DNA of 64,000 bases from Isoetes taiwanensis (GCA_021234155.1 JAJEKV010000005.1:8236216-8300215); one strand, 5' to 3'; shown: positions 44,884 to 57,304, counted from the first letter of the stretch. Notes: a model not told the origin generated them from the letters alone. Translations and numbers: made by a program.

Positions 44884-44888
44884 AATAT

Positions 44889-45691
44889 TTTTCTCGGGCT
44901 AAGCTAGCATGTAATTTGAAGCAGTTGTTCTTGAGGACAATTTCCCTATTTGTGAAGGTGATACGCTGGACTGGTAAGAGGCGCAGTTGGATAGAAATAC
45001 ATTTTGCATGCAAAGCATTGTTTTGCAAGAGCCATATGTGAAGCTATGGCAAACGATGTAAACATGGCTTTGGTGGTCAGAAGAAATACCAGGACATGTT
45101 TTCACTTCCAGAATCCACTACAATGGCTTTAATCTGCCTAGTTTTCTTAGGAAAATATCCATGAGTTTTTTTTTTTGCCTTTGATGGAAATTCGGCCATG
45201 CTTGTAGATTGAACGGCATGATACATATAAGCAAAGTGGTCTCTGCAAGAGAAAATCCATAAACTAGTTTTCGGAGTTTTTTACGGCAGAAAATTGTGGC
45301 CTGTCTGTACATTTCTTTGCAGATATTATGCCTGTTTGGGAGTGGTAGCCATCCACACATTAAGAAATTTCGTGGCCCTTTTAAGCTTGGTCATGCAGAC
45401 TCATCTCAATCTGTGCCAGAAACTCAAACTGAAGATGGCATAGGGTCTGACACTGAAGGTAATCCAGGTATTCTAGTGCTTTATTGTGTTTGGATAAGGT
45501 TAAAAAGCCATATAGGAGAGTTGCAAGAGCTCTCATGCTCTGATAGAAATGCAAGAACTCGGATAGGATTAAAAACGCTTGTAAGTTACTGATGCAAGAA
45601 TTTCAATGCATGTCTTTTGATGCAAGAGTTCTGCTAAGAATTAAGGGCTGAAGATTGCTACTCGCTTGCTGATTTCAGGTTTAAAAGAAAA
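44889..45691. pseudogene. Orphan exon region of an unidentified gene
   Basis: An exon-like block at 45323-45460 has an acceptor (TTTGCAG at 45316-45322) and a donor (GAAGGTAATC at about 45458). One frame reads CLFGSGSHPHIKKFRGPFKLGHADSSQSVPETQ, Ser/Thr-rich and unrecognised. Bounded by the copia element on the left and a Helitron end on the right. Confidence 0.3.
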
Positions 45692-45719
45692 CTAGTAACG
45701 GTGCCCGGCGTTGCCGGGC
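45692..45719 (-). terminator. Helitron 3' end (minus strand)
   Basis: On the minus strand: stem GCCCGGC-aac-GCCGGGC, spacer ACCGTTA, CTAG, then host T. The Helitron body therefore extends to the right of 45692. Its 5' TC end could not be located. The stem is the same family as the hairpin at 19525 with one compensated base pair. Confidence 0.85.
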
Positions 45720-48700
45720 TTTAGCAACCATTTGTTATGTTACGGCATATAGAGTTCATAGGTGTGAAATATCAAACCCCTTGTATCCTCTTGTACTCAA
45801 ATACCTGAACTGCTTGTATGCCTTTCTATGTTCTATCAGGAGAGAGGGACGATTAGGAGAGAGGGACGATATAAATAGACTATATTTTCTAGTAAAAATG
45901 GATTGCATAAAGTGGTTGTAATGATAACCAATAATCGTTATTCATATGTAGAGAAACATGTAGGTTCGAATATTGTTCTTGTTTAATCTTCGATTTTGAC
46001 ATTATGTGCCCTAACCCCATGCTTTTAACACATTTATGTTGATGTAGAGATATATAAGCAAGGACACGAAGTCACCTTAGCGCTGGAACCATCGAAACCA
46101 GAGTATGAACATCGTAAGGATGCAAAATGTACATCTTGTTATATTGTTTTGTAGTTGTTGCTAAACTCCACGTTTATTAATTTTTTTACATTTGAGTACT
46201 CGTCTCGTTAAATGTCCATCCACAAAATGATAGCCTTACATTCGTTTCTAGTTTGTTGTAAAACATGTGGATGGTTATGCTTGTGCATTTAAACCATGGC
46301 ATGTGCGAAAAGTTTCAAAATTAAATTGGAATTTGTTTGCAAACATTTGCAAACATGCATGTTGAAGCATGTGGCAATTGGGAATTTGTGAGGAGAACTG
46401 GAATTAGGCTTGGTAAAAAATTGCATGATTTCTACAACATTTGAAAAGGAAGTAAAACCGAGAGGGGTTATAACATGCATATTGAATTGCATCTCCTAAG
46501 GAAATCTCATGCCTCATTATAGGAAACATGGACAAAGGCTTTGACAAATGAGTTCTCATTAATGGTCTAAAATTGTATATTTTGTTATTGATATTGTGGA
46601 TTGTTCATGTTGTTGTTGACACTGTTTCTTGTAAGTTGTATATATATCCTATGAACATTTCTTGAAGAGGTTGTGAAGTTGCATGAAGCAAGTATAAGTT
46701 GTGTATATATCCTATGAACATTTCTTGAAGAGGTTGTGAAGTTGCATGTAGCAAGTATAAATCATTGACACGATCTAAGTTTGCTGACACAATCTAAGTT
46801 ATCTTGTGAATATGTGTTGCGATTGTGAAGTTCCATCAAGCAAGGATCTATTGCCCAAACAATTCAAGTTTATTCAATAGACTTACCCTAAATGTTACAA
46901 CAATTTAAAATGACACAAAATTTGAGTTACTGTCAAAATAAGAATTGCAATATAAGAATTGCAAAATTGCAATGGGAGTGTCCCGTCTCTTCCAGTCTTT
47001 TCCCAGTCTTTTCTCATCAAATTTGAACCACTGCAATGCAATGGGTATTGTTTGCTCTCCGGTTAAGATTCTTGTTTGGAATTGTTGGTTTCCTCCTATA
47101 TGCTTCTCATGGAAACCTAAGTATACACCATGAATGAAGTGTATATTTCAGTCTTCTATGCGTTGCCATAACTACCTAAGCAGATTTAGAACTACGTTTA
47201 GGGTATGTGCCAGCCTCTCTTTAAACTAAGAAATAGAAAGTTACATTTGCAAGATCTGTCGTTTCCAGTCTGGCTTGTCCTAGTCCTGTGTGTTGAATGA
47301 GAAATGTTAAACTCACATCTGCAGTCTAATTGTTTCCCTACCTCCCATGCAACTCAAGACATGGTATCTCGCTTCTTGTTTCAGTCTAACCAGAACGCAA
47401 CTTATAAAGCCACTTCTCTTTTGCAAAGAGAATGCTTCAAGAACCACAAAATCATAATATCGTTCCTGCAAATATATATATCAATAAGGTTGAAAAAAAA
47501 TTCAGTTCACATGCCAACTCATTGTTCATATGGAACAACAGTAAAACAAATAAGAGAGCAGGCTCTATCTTGTAACTCATATTGTTGCAAGAGAATACTG
47601 ATCAGAAGCTAACAGAAGAAAATAGCATGTAAATAGGCGTAAAAGTTTTAACAACGTAAAAGTTTTAACAATGCCTGCATGTAAAGTTTGAATGCTTCAA
47701 CCTAAAAGGAAAACTATTGTATGCAAGAAGAGGGGACATGGTACCTGCTTAGCAGTGCATAAACTCAAACTAAGCTAAATATGGAACAGATGTTTGAAAA
47801 TACCACAATGCGATGAGTCAGGCATTATACCTGCTTGGCAGTGCATAGGCCCAACCAGAATGTGGGCCACATTTGTTTTTTTGCCATACTTGATTTTTGC
47901 CATGCGCAACACCTAAAGTAGCTTTTGCAACCTCAACTAAATACGGAACAAATGTTGAAATTGGAAATATTACAATGCAGTGAGGCATTGTATGCTTGGT
48001 AGTGCATAGGCTCGACCAAAATAGCAAGATTATGATGAAGCTAAGAATTGTCTTCAAATTGCTCCCAGATTGTGAAAGCCCAAAGATTCACAGAAAAAAT
48101 GGACTTCTAAAGTGTTGCCGTGCGACTTAAGAAGATATAAGAGTACACACAGGTCACTTCAATGCATGATATTGTATCACATTAAATCTGTGAAGAAAAA
48201 CCAAACCGAATGCTAAATATTCAACTGTTTGAGACAATCATAAGAGCAAATTGCCAATAAAGAGCTGAACACTGGAAGTCTGATACAACGTTCCATACTA
48301 TGTGCATATTATAAACATCCATGAAGTAACCTGCAGCCTGTAAAGTTGCCACTTTGCTTTAGTCTCCCTCTTATACTAAACATGGAACTGCTGTATGCAG
48401 ATATAGTCATCTGACAGAGGAACACCTTTTTACTTGCCTTGGGTTCAATATAGCCATATCAGCATGTATGCTAATCCATTTGCGTCATTCCCGAGATAAT
48501 TCCTAAAATTTCTTGTTTACCGTAAAATAGAAGCGCTCACCCCAACAAAGATGTCAGCTTCGAAGCCCTTACTGTTTTTTCAGTAACACTACGCCGATAA
48601 TGTAGAGGTATAGATCAGGACCAAGAAGTTCCTTATGTCTGACAAACTGGATTACCTGCTTTAAATTGCCATTCTTCTTCCAAGTACATATAAACAAACA

Positions 48701-48830
48701 CAATATCTAATAAAGAAAGCTTTATAGAACAAATGTGTAAACTCTTTCGAGTTTGGAAAAACAATAAAAGGTAGATCTAATTGCATGTGTGCAGGCCAGG
48801 TTTTAAGCTCCATTGCATGAGGAGCATATC
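45720..48830. other. Probable Helitron interior / intron-like DNA
   Basis: AT-rich with no domain-bearing ORF. A 63-bp unit (TTGT(A/G)TATATATCCTATGAAC...) is tandemly duplicated at 46636-46698 and 46699-46761. A repeated CTTGGCAGTGCATAGGC(C/T)C(A/G)ACC motif appears at 47833 and 47998. Confidence 0.45.
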
Positions 48831-50110
48831 TTACCTCTCTAGCAGTGGGCTCGGGCAAGTTGCTGTAGAACAATTTGAAGAGGACATCATATCTGAGCAA
48901 ATAAGGCAGTGGTACATTAGAAGATATTCAAAATTTGCGACAATGAAATGACAGCTCATGTCGAACGTAGCTATTTGGGCTCCATATAAGAAATGCTTCA
49001 GCATAATATTCACAACATTGGTTTCAAGTCAGTAAAAAAATCTCCCTCTTTTTACTCCAAAAAGGTAAATGCAGCTTCAAGTTACCCAAACAATTTGTTT
49101 GATGGGTACCTCTGGACATATGATTATTTAGTAAGCAAGGTCCCTTAATTTGCAAGGGCAAGGAAATCTACCACGACTCCATCTCTACAGGTCAAGGATG
49201 TCTTGAAAACTTCCAATCGCTTATGCAGCATTTCAATCTTGACCTTGCAAAAGAAATAACAAATCAGAAAGCCTGCATATGAAGATGCACACATCCAACT
49301 ATAATAACTTGCAAATCCACCATGATATCCCTCAATCTCAACAGATCCAATACTTCCAAAGAACGACCCCTTCTATATTACCTACCCTAAATGTGGAGAA
49401 CCTAAAATAAACAACCCACTGATCAATTCGTCCCATACATTAAAAATCTGCATCTTCCAACATGTCGATGTTCATAATATGGCAGAGCAAAATCTTTCCA
49501 AAATCTTACTCTCAGGTGACAGCCTTTTTGAGTATGACAATATTGCTCTCTACTTTGCCCCTTCCATCCTGCACAGACCAATAAGTAAACCTTTATAAGA
49601 AACTTATAGCTAGCTGTGCTTCCTAACAGACCAAAACATATGGAGCTACATATTCATGTCTTAAGGGATATGGTAGCAAAGGGATAGATTTTGGTTGAAT
49701 ATAGAAGCACAGAAGAGCAAACAACATATGTCCTCACTAATTTCACAGATTTCAGAAGTTGCAATTATCATTGCAAGTACAGAAACCAAATGAAGCTAAA
49801 AGCAGACATGCCATAACCTTCAAAATAGAAAAAACTTGAGAAAATACGTAACAAATGATGTTTTAACCCAACATGGAAAGAAAAATGATCTTGAGCTGTC
49901 GTTTACAAAATGGGTTCGCCTGAAGCTAAACCTGAAATGCAAAATCGTCTAAAATGTTTTCTCTCAGATTTTTTTCATGTAATACAAACAGAAATAAGAA
50001 TACCTTCTGAATTCGCTGCCTCTTGATGCAATTCCGGCTCCAGGATCTCGGTGAAAAGCTCCAGCTCAAGCTGCAGGTGGAACCTCCAGCAGACAATTTC
50101 GCTCTCTTAT
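48831..50110 (-). pseudogene. Unidentified gene, scattered minus-strand exons
   Basis: Exon-like blocks with plausible splice sites: 50003-50110 (frame NCIKRQRIQK), 49497-49569 (DGRGKVESNIVILKKAVT), 49140-49245 (KIEMLHKRLEVFKTSLTCRDG) and 48833-48905 (LLRYDVLFKLFYSNLPEPTARE). They lie in transcript order on the minus strand, and the text upstream of 50110 resembles a 5' leader (AACCTAAAACCCTAAG). I do not recognise the family. It may be captured by the Helitron ending at 45692, whose strand it shares. Confidence 0.3.
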
Positions 50111-50798
50111 AAACCTAAAACCCTAAGGGGTATGGTGCAAGGCGGAAATCTAACGCTGCCATAACCATAATCACTGTGAGATCAACCGCCCCGCTGGTCC
50201 GCCTAAAACCTAAAGGGGGCAAATCGATGCCCTGAAAATCGAAAGGCAAACCGATTTTTGTATATCGGGGTTTTTTTTTTCGGGGCAACAAAAATCCCCA
50301 AAATAAAAAACCATAGGGAAAAGCTTCTACTACTTTTGGGAACTCGGAAATTTTTTCCGGCCTCAAGAAACCCCAAAATCTTAGGAAATTGGATTAAAAA
50401 AAATTCCAAAAACATTTTCTGCCAGGCCGGATAATCCCAAATTAACAAAGTAGATATCTGAATAATTGTACATTTGTGGAGTTTGTTTCTGTTAACTAAA
50501 GCCAACTATGGCAATGATTTTCCAGGAAAAACGTAAACTTCTAGTTAAGGTTTTTTGAATGCTACTTGGGTTGAATCACAAATTAAGAGATAGGTATATT
50601 CTGCAAGCCAAGTTTAGTTTAAGGGAGGGTGCTTAAGCATTGGAATATTATCTAGTGTTTCATTTATTTCCTAAACTTGACTGTGTAGTTAATAAGCATA
50701 AATATATAGCATAATAACAGGGGGTTTTTTTTGTATTTTTGTACGGGTTTTTCAATGGTTTTTATATGATTTGATGGGCGTATTGCACAAGGCCTACT

Positions 50799-51183
50799 AA
50801 TACAAACCATAACCTTCACAATTATAATTAAATTCCCCCTGAAAACCCCCTTTGGTTTGGGTGCATATTCACACGGGGGGTGACTCCGGGCATCGAGAGC
50901 TGTTGGATAGGCATATGCACCCTTTATTCCTTGATCTACACCACACATAAAGTTCCTCGTTTGTGGGGTATGCATGTACAAAATTTGCCATACTGTATAA
51001 GAAGATTTGCAAAATACTATAAGATTTAAGGTAATGTACTATATGGTGTTCATTTTGTACATGTGAAACATAATTTTAGGGGGGCTCTCGCTGCCCTACG
51101 TCACCCCGTGTGTGAATATGCACCCAAACCAAAGGGGTTTTAGGGGGAATTTAATTATAATTGTGAAGGTTATGGTTTGTATT
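50799..51183. mobile_element. Foldback element with ~100-bp inverted arms
   Basis: 50799-50900 and 51084-51183 are inverted copies with only a few differences, including TTTGGTTTGGGTGCATATTC / GAATATGCACCCAAACC and AATTATAATTAAATTCCCCC. The 183-bp loop has no ORF. The adjacent 50690-50790 is homologous, in inverse orientation, to the MITE interior at 53600-53700. Confidence 0.85.
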
Positions 51184-53569
51184 ATGAAATTTTTTTGGCC
51201 CTTCTTCGGGCCTTGGAAAAAATTATTCATATTTCTAAAAGAAAAAGATCGACATATAATAAGAACATAAATTTTGTGCTATAATCACATTCTTAAGGTT
51301 TTCTATTGCATAAAAAGGAAAGGATAGTGGTTGGACCATATCCTAAAAGCGAGATAAAACTTCGGATATACACATATTGCCACAAATGAACATCATATGC
51401 CATAATTCCACATTCAGCTATAAATAATGTTCTTATGTAGTCATGTGGCAAGATATTTGCAATGAAAAATAAATTCTATAATCCACATTCTATGCTACAA
51501 AAATGTTGGTATGGACTTGGAGTTCTTTTATGAAGTCATGCACAACACCGGAAATGCTTTGAGGAAGGAATATCTAACATTCTTTATAAAGAACATAACA
51601 TCTGGATAAAGGACATGACATCACTTTCACCACTTTGGTTATTGCTAGGCTAGATTTCTATTTTTAAGAATAGGATTCATGTGGAGTTCCTCTCTTCTAT
51701 ACCGGTCCCAACTAACAAACTAGCATATGAGATCTTAAAACTCCAACTATGAAACTAGCACACAAGATTTTAAAAATGAGAAAGTTGAAGCACATGTATA
51801 TATAACCAAACAAAAGGTATTCCTTATTTTACAACCTTGTGGTGAATTGGATTTCTAACAAGGAGCGTGTAAACTTTCTTTCTTTCTCCTTGTAAACTTT
51901 CTTTCTTCCTCCTCGGCTTTCTTTTTTGCTTCCTGCATCATGAGATTGATTGAGAAATTAAAAGTATTCTTTCATTTTTTCTAGAAACAAAAAGCTTTTA
52001 ATATGGCATTGCACATGAGGAATGGGAGAAACAAGCTTGCAAGTATGACAAGAACACTAATAAAACTCAAGGCATACTGAGAAACCTGGTAATAAGGGCG
52101 TATGCATGGTGAAAATAAAAAACTCAATGCAAACAAATGCTTACTTCACGATCGCAATATCTAGCATAACCCATGAATTCTGTAGACTTCTAGAATGCCG
52201 CAGCCTCAACAATATAGTACATTTGCATTAAGAATATCCTGCAAACTGAGTTGTAAATCGTCCGTCCTGCATAGAAGCAAAGGAAAAATGAGAGTTTTTC
52301 TACTTATGTAAAAGCCTTCTCATTTGACGCTAGTACATAAATCCCTGGCCTCTTGCATCACAGGTTTACCTTTTGCTCTCAGTTCGAAGCCCCATCATGA
52401 GGCTGGAAAGTGCCATAAGGCCTCCTAGAGCAGGGCCTGTAGGGTTTAGGAAGCAATAGAAATTAATTACCGGTAAGCCAAATCAAACCGATGGGGAGCC
52501 GATGCCACGTGATTTGCCCAAAAGAGGCCAACATTTTGAGGTAGAAGAAGCGGAAAGAGCTCCTTTGCTGCGAAATAATTCATCCAATTTTTTAATATTA
52601 GACATGCTGCATTGCACAAGTGTTCTGGCAGAAAGCAGGAATCAAATTAAGGCTGTTTTGAGAAGCTAGGACTTACGAGGTTGTCTGCTGGCCAGAAGGC
52701 TGGGGAAGCCATATCTACTTAGTAGGATTTTCTCTGTGTAGATTCATTCGAATACTAACTGCTGGCCGAAGTCGAGATTTACCCCTTGCAATATCACTGG
52801 CCATGCTCTCATACCAGACCTACCAATCAATAATAATGCCCACACAAAATAACCGAAATAAAAAGCGATCTGCATTAGGAAAATGAGAAAAACCCCACAT
52901 GCCCATATGTGGGATAGCTCGGTTCAAGTTCATATGGAGCTCGATATAAATTTCTCATTTATTAACACAAATGCATTGCGAGAAAGGAGGCTTTAAACAG
53001 CCAAGTAGAATGTCGATCCGCCCTACGATGCAAATGGAGCAACTGAGGTGACAGCTGCTGAGGCCACGAAGAGAGTGCAACAAGGGCAACGATGATCCGG
53101 AGCTTGAACAGGCTGCTATAGGAGACGAAATGTGGCCGTAACCGCCGAGAGCAGCAACCTGGAAGAGCTGGAGCTGGAAGACCCAACAAGAGAAGCCTCT
53201 TTATTCTGCTTTTACCCCCTACCACCAAGCAACCAAAAGAAAAGGGGCCCATACGATTTATCACCGTAACTGCACCACAAACCGGTGACTCTTGTTTCCC
53301 CTTGTAAATGCATGGGGGACTGTTGCTTCTGTGTTGGCCAGAGTGCAAAGATCGGCAAGCTGGAAGAGCAAAAGAATGGAAACCCTAGAATACATGAGCT
53401 CGTCATCTGCATGTTGGCTTTTGATTTTAAAAAACAATTACATGGGCTATGGAAATAGGGTGTTTATTGTGAGCCCTTGATTAAGGACTCACGACTCCAT
53501 CTTGGCCATTAACATAACATGATGGCACAAACATGGGTCTAAACCATTACAAATATGAAATTAGGAAGT
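51184..53569. other. Anonymous DNA
   Basis: CTTTCTTTCTCCTTGTAAA is duplicated at 51869-51915. Minus-strand frames at 52962-53412 have no domain. Exon-like text with acceptor and donor signals occurs near 52330-52450, but no protein family is recognisable. Confidence 0.45.
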
Positions 53570-53730
53570 GAAAATACAGTGCGCACTCTAGATGTACGCA
53601 TTAGTACACCTTGCAAAATACGGCCACCAAATCATATAAAAACCATAGGGAAAAATGTACAAAAATACAAAAACAACCCCCCGTTATTATGCTACATATT
53701 TAGTACATCTAGAGTGCGCATTGTATTTTC
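53570..53730. mobile_element. 161-bp MITE with 27-bp TIRs
   Basis: GAAAATACAGTGCGCACTCT(AGATGTA) at 53570-53596 pairs with its inverse at 53704-53730, one mismatch. The core (ATCATATAAAAACCAT, GTACAAAAATACAAAAAC, CCCCGTTATTATGCTA) matches the complement of 50690-50790. No clear target duplication. Confidence 0.75.
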
Positions 53731-55009
53731 ATACGCTTGAATTAATTTTTCCGTTAAGCTCTATTTTTCGTATTATATTTTATTTTGCTCGACATGCAAA
53801 GCTCGAGCAACTTATTTTAGGGCTCTTGTTAACTCGAAAATTAGGTCTCTGGGTTATGGCTTTTGTTGTAAGGGATCTTGATCTCAAAAATCGGAGCAAA
53901 ATCTGCCGCGTTTGTGGTGATTCAGTGCAGCTTTATTATAATCCCACAACTCAAATCCTTCGGCTTGATTGATTAACCCGTTGGAACATAGATTTGGCGT
54001 CAGAAAAAAGGTCCCGAAATGGATTTCTTGGACTAGGTAATCCTCATGTTTTTTAGTGACGAAGTTGAAGAAGATGGGTTATTTAATAAGTCGAAATGGG
54101 TCATGGTTTGGGAGATGGCGTTAAGGGAGGGATTCCTGGACTGCAAAGAGAAGATTTATCTATTAGATCTAAGGCTTATCATACTTGGACGTTTATTTAA
54201 TTCATTGGCCGACTATTTCGTCTGTTGGTGATACCAATGATGGAGCGTGGAAAAAACGATCATCTACGGTGAGGGTGAGCCTACCATGCTGCTACTATTT
54301 CATTGATCTCTATTCCTTAACATTTTCATCTTTCTTTGCAGAGAAGCGTAAGGCCATAGATCTATGGCTGCTTGCAGCTGTAATTTGGTTGGAAGTGCTC
54401 CTAAGCAGAGAGTAAGAAAAGAGTTGTCAAAGGGTTCTAAAGTTGAGCTAGAATGGCTCAGAAATTAGTTCTTTATAAGGTAAGTTTTTATAGTACCTAG
54501 CATTTTGAACAAGATTGTGTATTAAATGGGAGCAAATCATCGAAACGAGAGCAAAAGGAATATTCCTTAAAGTTTCCATTTTTTTTTACAAAAAAGGGGG
54601 TAAAATGAGGTAAAAAAAAAGTTGCATGAAATTCTATTTCGACCCCCCCAAAATGACTAATTTTTTTGTGGAACGAAAGAATTGACTTTTTTAAAGTGAC
54701 ACTTTTCTTAGCAAATAGAATGTTCTTTAAGTATGTTTTTAGAGAGGAACTCTAATTTCAGGGGATAAAATATTTAACAAAAAATTGAAGTAAAATCTGT
54801 AACTGATACTGTAGTATTCTCAAAAGTTGAAGATAAAATCTTCATATGCAAAATTTACAGTCTTTTTCTAAGACTCAGTTATGTGCAAAAGTGTGAGGAG
54901 TGATGAAGGAGGGATCCAGGACGTCATCATGTTCATTTATGCCATCTCATCTCCTTCACTTCTTTCACTGTCACTCGAGGAAGTGCTTGAGTTGTCTTCC
55001 TCGTCACTA
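53731..55009. other. Anonymous DNA with short unassigned frames
   Basis: Plus-strand text at 53885-53972 encodes SKICRVCGDSVQLYYNP, a lone C-x2-C that I cannot assign. 54046-54410 has two short frames without domains. 54540-54840 is A/T-tract rich. Confidence 0.4.
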
Positions 55010-56430
55010 TCAACAGATACCACTCCCTGCTTCATCCTCTTCCTCGTAATTACAAGTCTTTTTAAGCAAATTGATAGTTCTCTGGCGCAGACGATTGTCA
55101 GATTTCAATTTGAAATCGTAGCATAATATAGTCACATCACTTAAGTTCAGCTCGTCCCTACAACCCGCTTTCTTAGACTTCCTCCCCTTTCCTTGAGTTC
55201 TCATTTCTAACTCATACCTACCTTCAAAAGCATTTTCTGAACGTGTGGTCAGCCAGTGAATCTTGAGTTTAGTTACTAAGCCTTCCTCCTTGACTGTATC
55301 AAGAACTTTTGCTATCCAAAAAGGCCGACCTTTATCATCTTCCTCAGTTGGAAGAGCAATCAGCATACCTTTAGCTATTTCTGTGATATTGCCTTGAGGC
55401 TCATTCCTACGTCTTGGTCCGAGGTACATGACTCGGTCCTCTTCTTCCTCTCTCTGGTGTGTGCTATTGTAGCATTGCTTGGACCTGCCTGGTTCTGGGG
55501 TTGATGGAAGGTGTCAGGCCATTGAAATGGTTCTTGCAACTGTCTTACAGCTAGATGTTCCAAGACATCCTTCTGGTCAAGAAAAAAATTTCTCCACCAC
55601 ATCTGATTTTCTTCCGAGAAGTACTTGAAGCCCGAGGAAATGCCATTTTCAATGGCTTTTAAGGATGTCAATGGGGTACTTTTCTTCTGTTTGGACTCTT
55701 TAGGATTTTTGAGAGGAAGTTGCTCAGCATGCTCTATGAAGCAATGGTCTGGAACAAATTTAAGGAAGTGCAATCCCTCTGGTGGACTCCAATCCTTAGT
55801 TGTGGTGTACTTCTTCCCCTGTAAGAAGCTTTGTCCATCCTTCAAGTAGAACTTAATGTGATGTTGAAAGGTAAGATCATTCAACTTGTTCACAGCTAGT
55901 TCTCTATCTGAACGTTGAGGAAAAACAAACTCTCTAAAGTCAGCAGTCTCTTTAAGAAGCTCGACCACTGGAATAGGAGTGTAAGAATCTTCAATGATTC
56001 GAACTAAAGTAGGAAGACAAAAAGCTTTCTTCCTTCTAAGGCGCACAGAAAATCTGCTGAACATCTGGTCAATCTGATCATGGGTGTGCCCCACAAGTAA
56101 AAATCCGAGCTTTACTTTTCTGAAGATCCTTAGCTCCACTAGCATAGCACAATAAGCAAAGAGTTTTTGATTCTTGTTCTCTCTTGTAGTGTTGTCAAGT
56201 TGCTGGTAGAGCACTGGTGGTAGTTGCTCTTGCTCGCACGTGACCTTGTTAAGAATTGTAATTGTAAGGTTTGGGTCACCATGCAAGTTTGGATACGTCA
56301 AAAATACTTTGCACTTTAGACTTCCTTTGAAGACCATGTCTCCTACAAGGTGGACTTTAACAAAACATTCCTCTGGCACATCTTTTGGAATATTTAGGAA
56401 ATGGGGTAGAGTTGTCTTTTTTTTATCAAT
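55010..56430 (-). pseudogene. DUF7869 (transposase-like) protein, C-terminal part
   Basis: Reads TTLPHFLNIPKDVPEECFVKVHLVG, LPPVLYQQLDNTTRENKNQ, KLGFLLVGHTHDQIDQMFSRFS and later DFREFVFPQ. The QxDNTxRENKN and VGHTHxxIDQMFSR blocks are diagnostic of DUF7869, an RNase-H-like domain found in plant mobile genes. A frame change at about 55450 joins a second stretch (GPRRRNEPQGNITEIAKGMLIALP, KIHWLTTRSENAFEGRYEL), a likely C-terminal chromatin-reader-like extension. The N-terminal half, which holds the upstream catalytic residues, is missing beyond about 56430. A second DUF7869 gene starts on the opposite strand at the right end of the window. Confidence 0.8.
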
Positions 56431-56593
56431 TCCATCAATTACAATAGAAGTTGTATTTAATTAAAGTGGGACTCATTCCATTCCCATTTTTTTTCGGAAC
56501 CCTGTTAATTTACACAAAAAGGAGCACCCCGACCCGAAAACTATCCTTAATTCGAATTTTTGTCTGTTAGTGTGCATCCAAGCTTTCTTTCAG

Positions 56594-56617
56594 TTTCCTC
56601 GGATAGCGAGTCGAGAA
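56594..56617. repeat. 24-bp palindromic repeat, copy 1 (diverged)
   Basis: Right arm AGTCGAGAA is kept (GCGAGTCGAGAA). The left arm TTTCCTCGGATAGC has several changes from TTTCTCGACT. It is the outermost copy, next to the DUF7869 remnant. Confidence 0.6.
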
Positions 56618-56720
56618 CAAGATCAATGCAACTCAAACAAAGGAAATTCATTAAAGATTGAAACCAAAGTTCTAGTTGAAAAAGAATTTTTATTAATAAA
56701 TTGAATAGGTACAATGTATT

Positions 56721-57221
56721 TTACATCGGACGTAGAGACCATGGCGGTCTTGCTGTCACTACAGTTACATCATCGTGGTAGGTGGTCCACCTTAGGGGAT
56801 TAACTTGCGGCGCTTCTTCATGCCGTCTGTAAGCCTTGGGGGCAACCTGAAGAGTGTGGAATGCCTCACGAGGAGGTGCCTCTGGAGCCACCGGCTGACC
56901 TGTCCACCCGACTTCTCCACTCTCCTCCCGCAGCTTTTCATCGAATATGCTCCTTCCCCAACCTCCGTGGATGTTATGCGATGCTTGCAAGATGCTTTGA
57001 GCTTCCTGGACTGTCTCAGATTTCTTCGCGTCTTCTTTATCACGAGCGTGTGCATGGCGTCTGCATTCACGAGCAACCTTATCCCAAAGGCCGGGCAAGA
57101 GTGTAGCGTGAGCGGGATCTGTGCTAGAACGGTATCTCTGCCGCCTTGAGCGGGATCTGTGCCACCTGGAGCGGTCTCTGTGATGCCTGAACGGTATCTG
57201 TGCTGCTGCCGGATCTGACAA
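56721..57221 (-). CDS. Unknown Arg/His-rich ORF with tandem repeats
   Basis: 166 codons with no recognised domain. The N-terminal RHHRDRSRWHRSRSRRQRYRS comes from a degenerate ~27-bp tandem repeat (57105-57220, GATCTGTGCC...GAGCGGT). The middle contains a HARDKEDAKKSETVQEAQ helix. It may be a real exon or repeat-driven. It lies 3' of the FCP1-domain gene on the same strand. Confidence 0.3.
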   Translation of the reverse strand: MSDPAAAQIPFRHHRDRSRWHRSRSRRQRYRSSTDPAHATLLPGLWDKVARECRRHAHARDKEDAKKSETVQEAQSILQASHNIHGGWGRSIFDEKLREESGEVGWTGQPVAPEAPPREAFHTLQVAPKAYRRHEEAPQVNPLRWTTYHDDVTVVTARPPWSLRPM

Positions 57222-57304
57222 TTACGGTATCGTTAGTCAAAACGAAGAAAAGAATGGTGAATTCAAAATACAATGGAGAACATTCATTCCATATAACTGC
57301 ATCC

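Larger units (their letters stand above)
38511..44888 (-). mobile_element. Ty1/copia retrotransposon with split 3' LTR
   Basis: Minus-strand gag-protease-integrase-RT-RNase H order defines Ty1/copia. 5' LTR 44308-44883; primer site TGGTATCAGAGCAGC (initiator-Met tRNA type) on the complement of 44291-44305; polypurine tract GAAGGAGGA on the complement of 39901-39909; 3' LTR remainder 39494-39899. The missing 150 bp of the 3' LTR is found inverted at 38511-38660. Target duplication AATAT: 44884-44888, and (inverted) 38661-38665. Confidence 0.93.

Noticed and set aside
53885-53972. Zinc-finger (C-x2-C) gene start
   Set aside because: A single CxxC without partner cysteines, and the frame stops after 36 residues.
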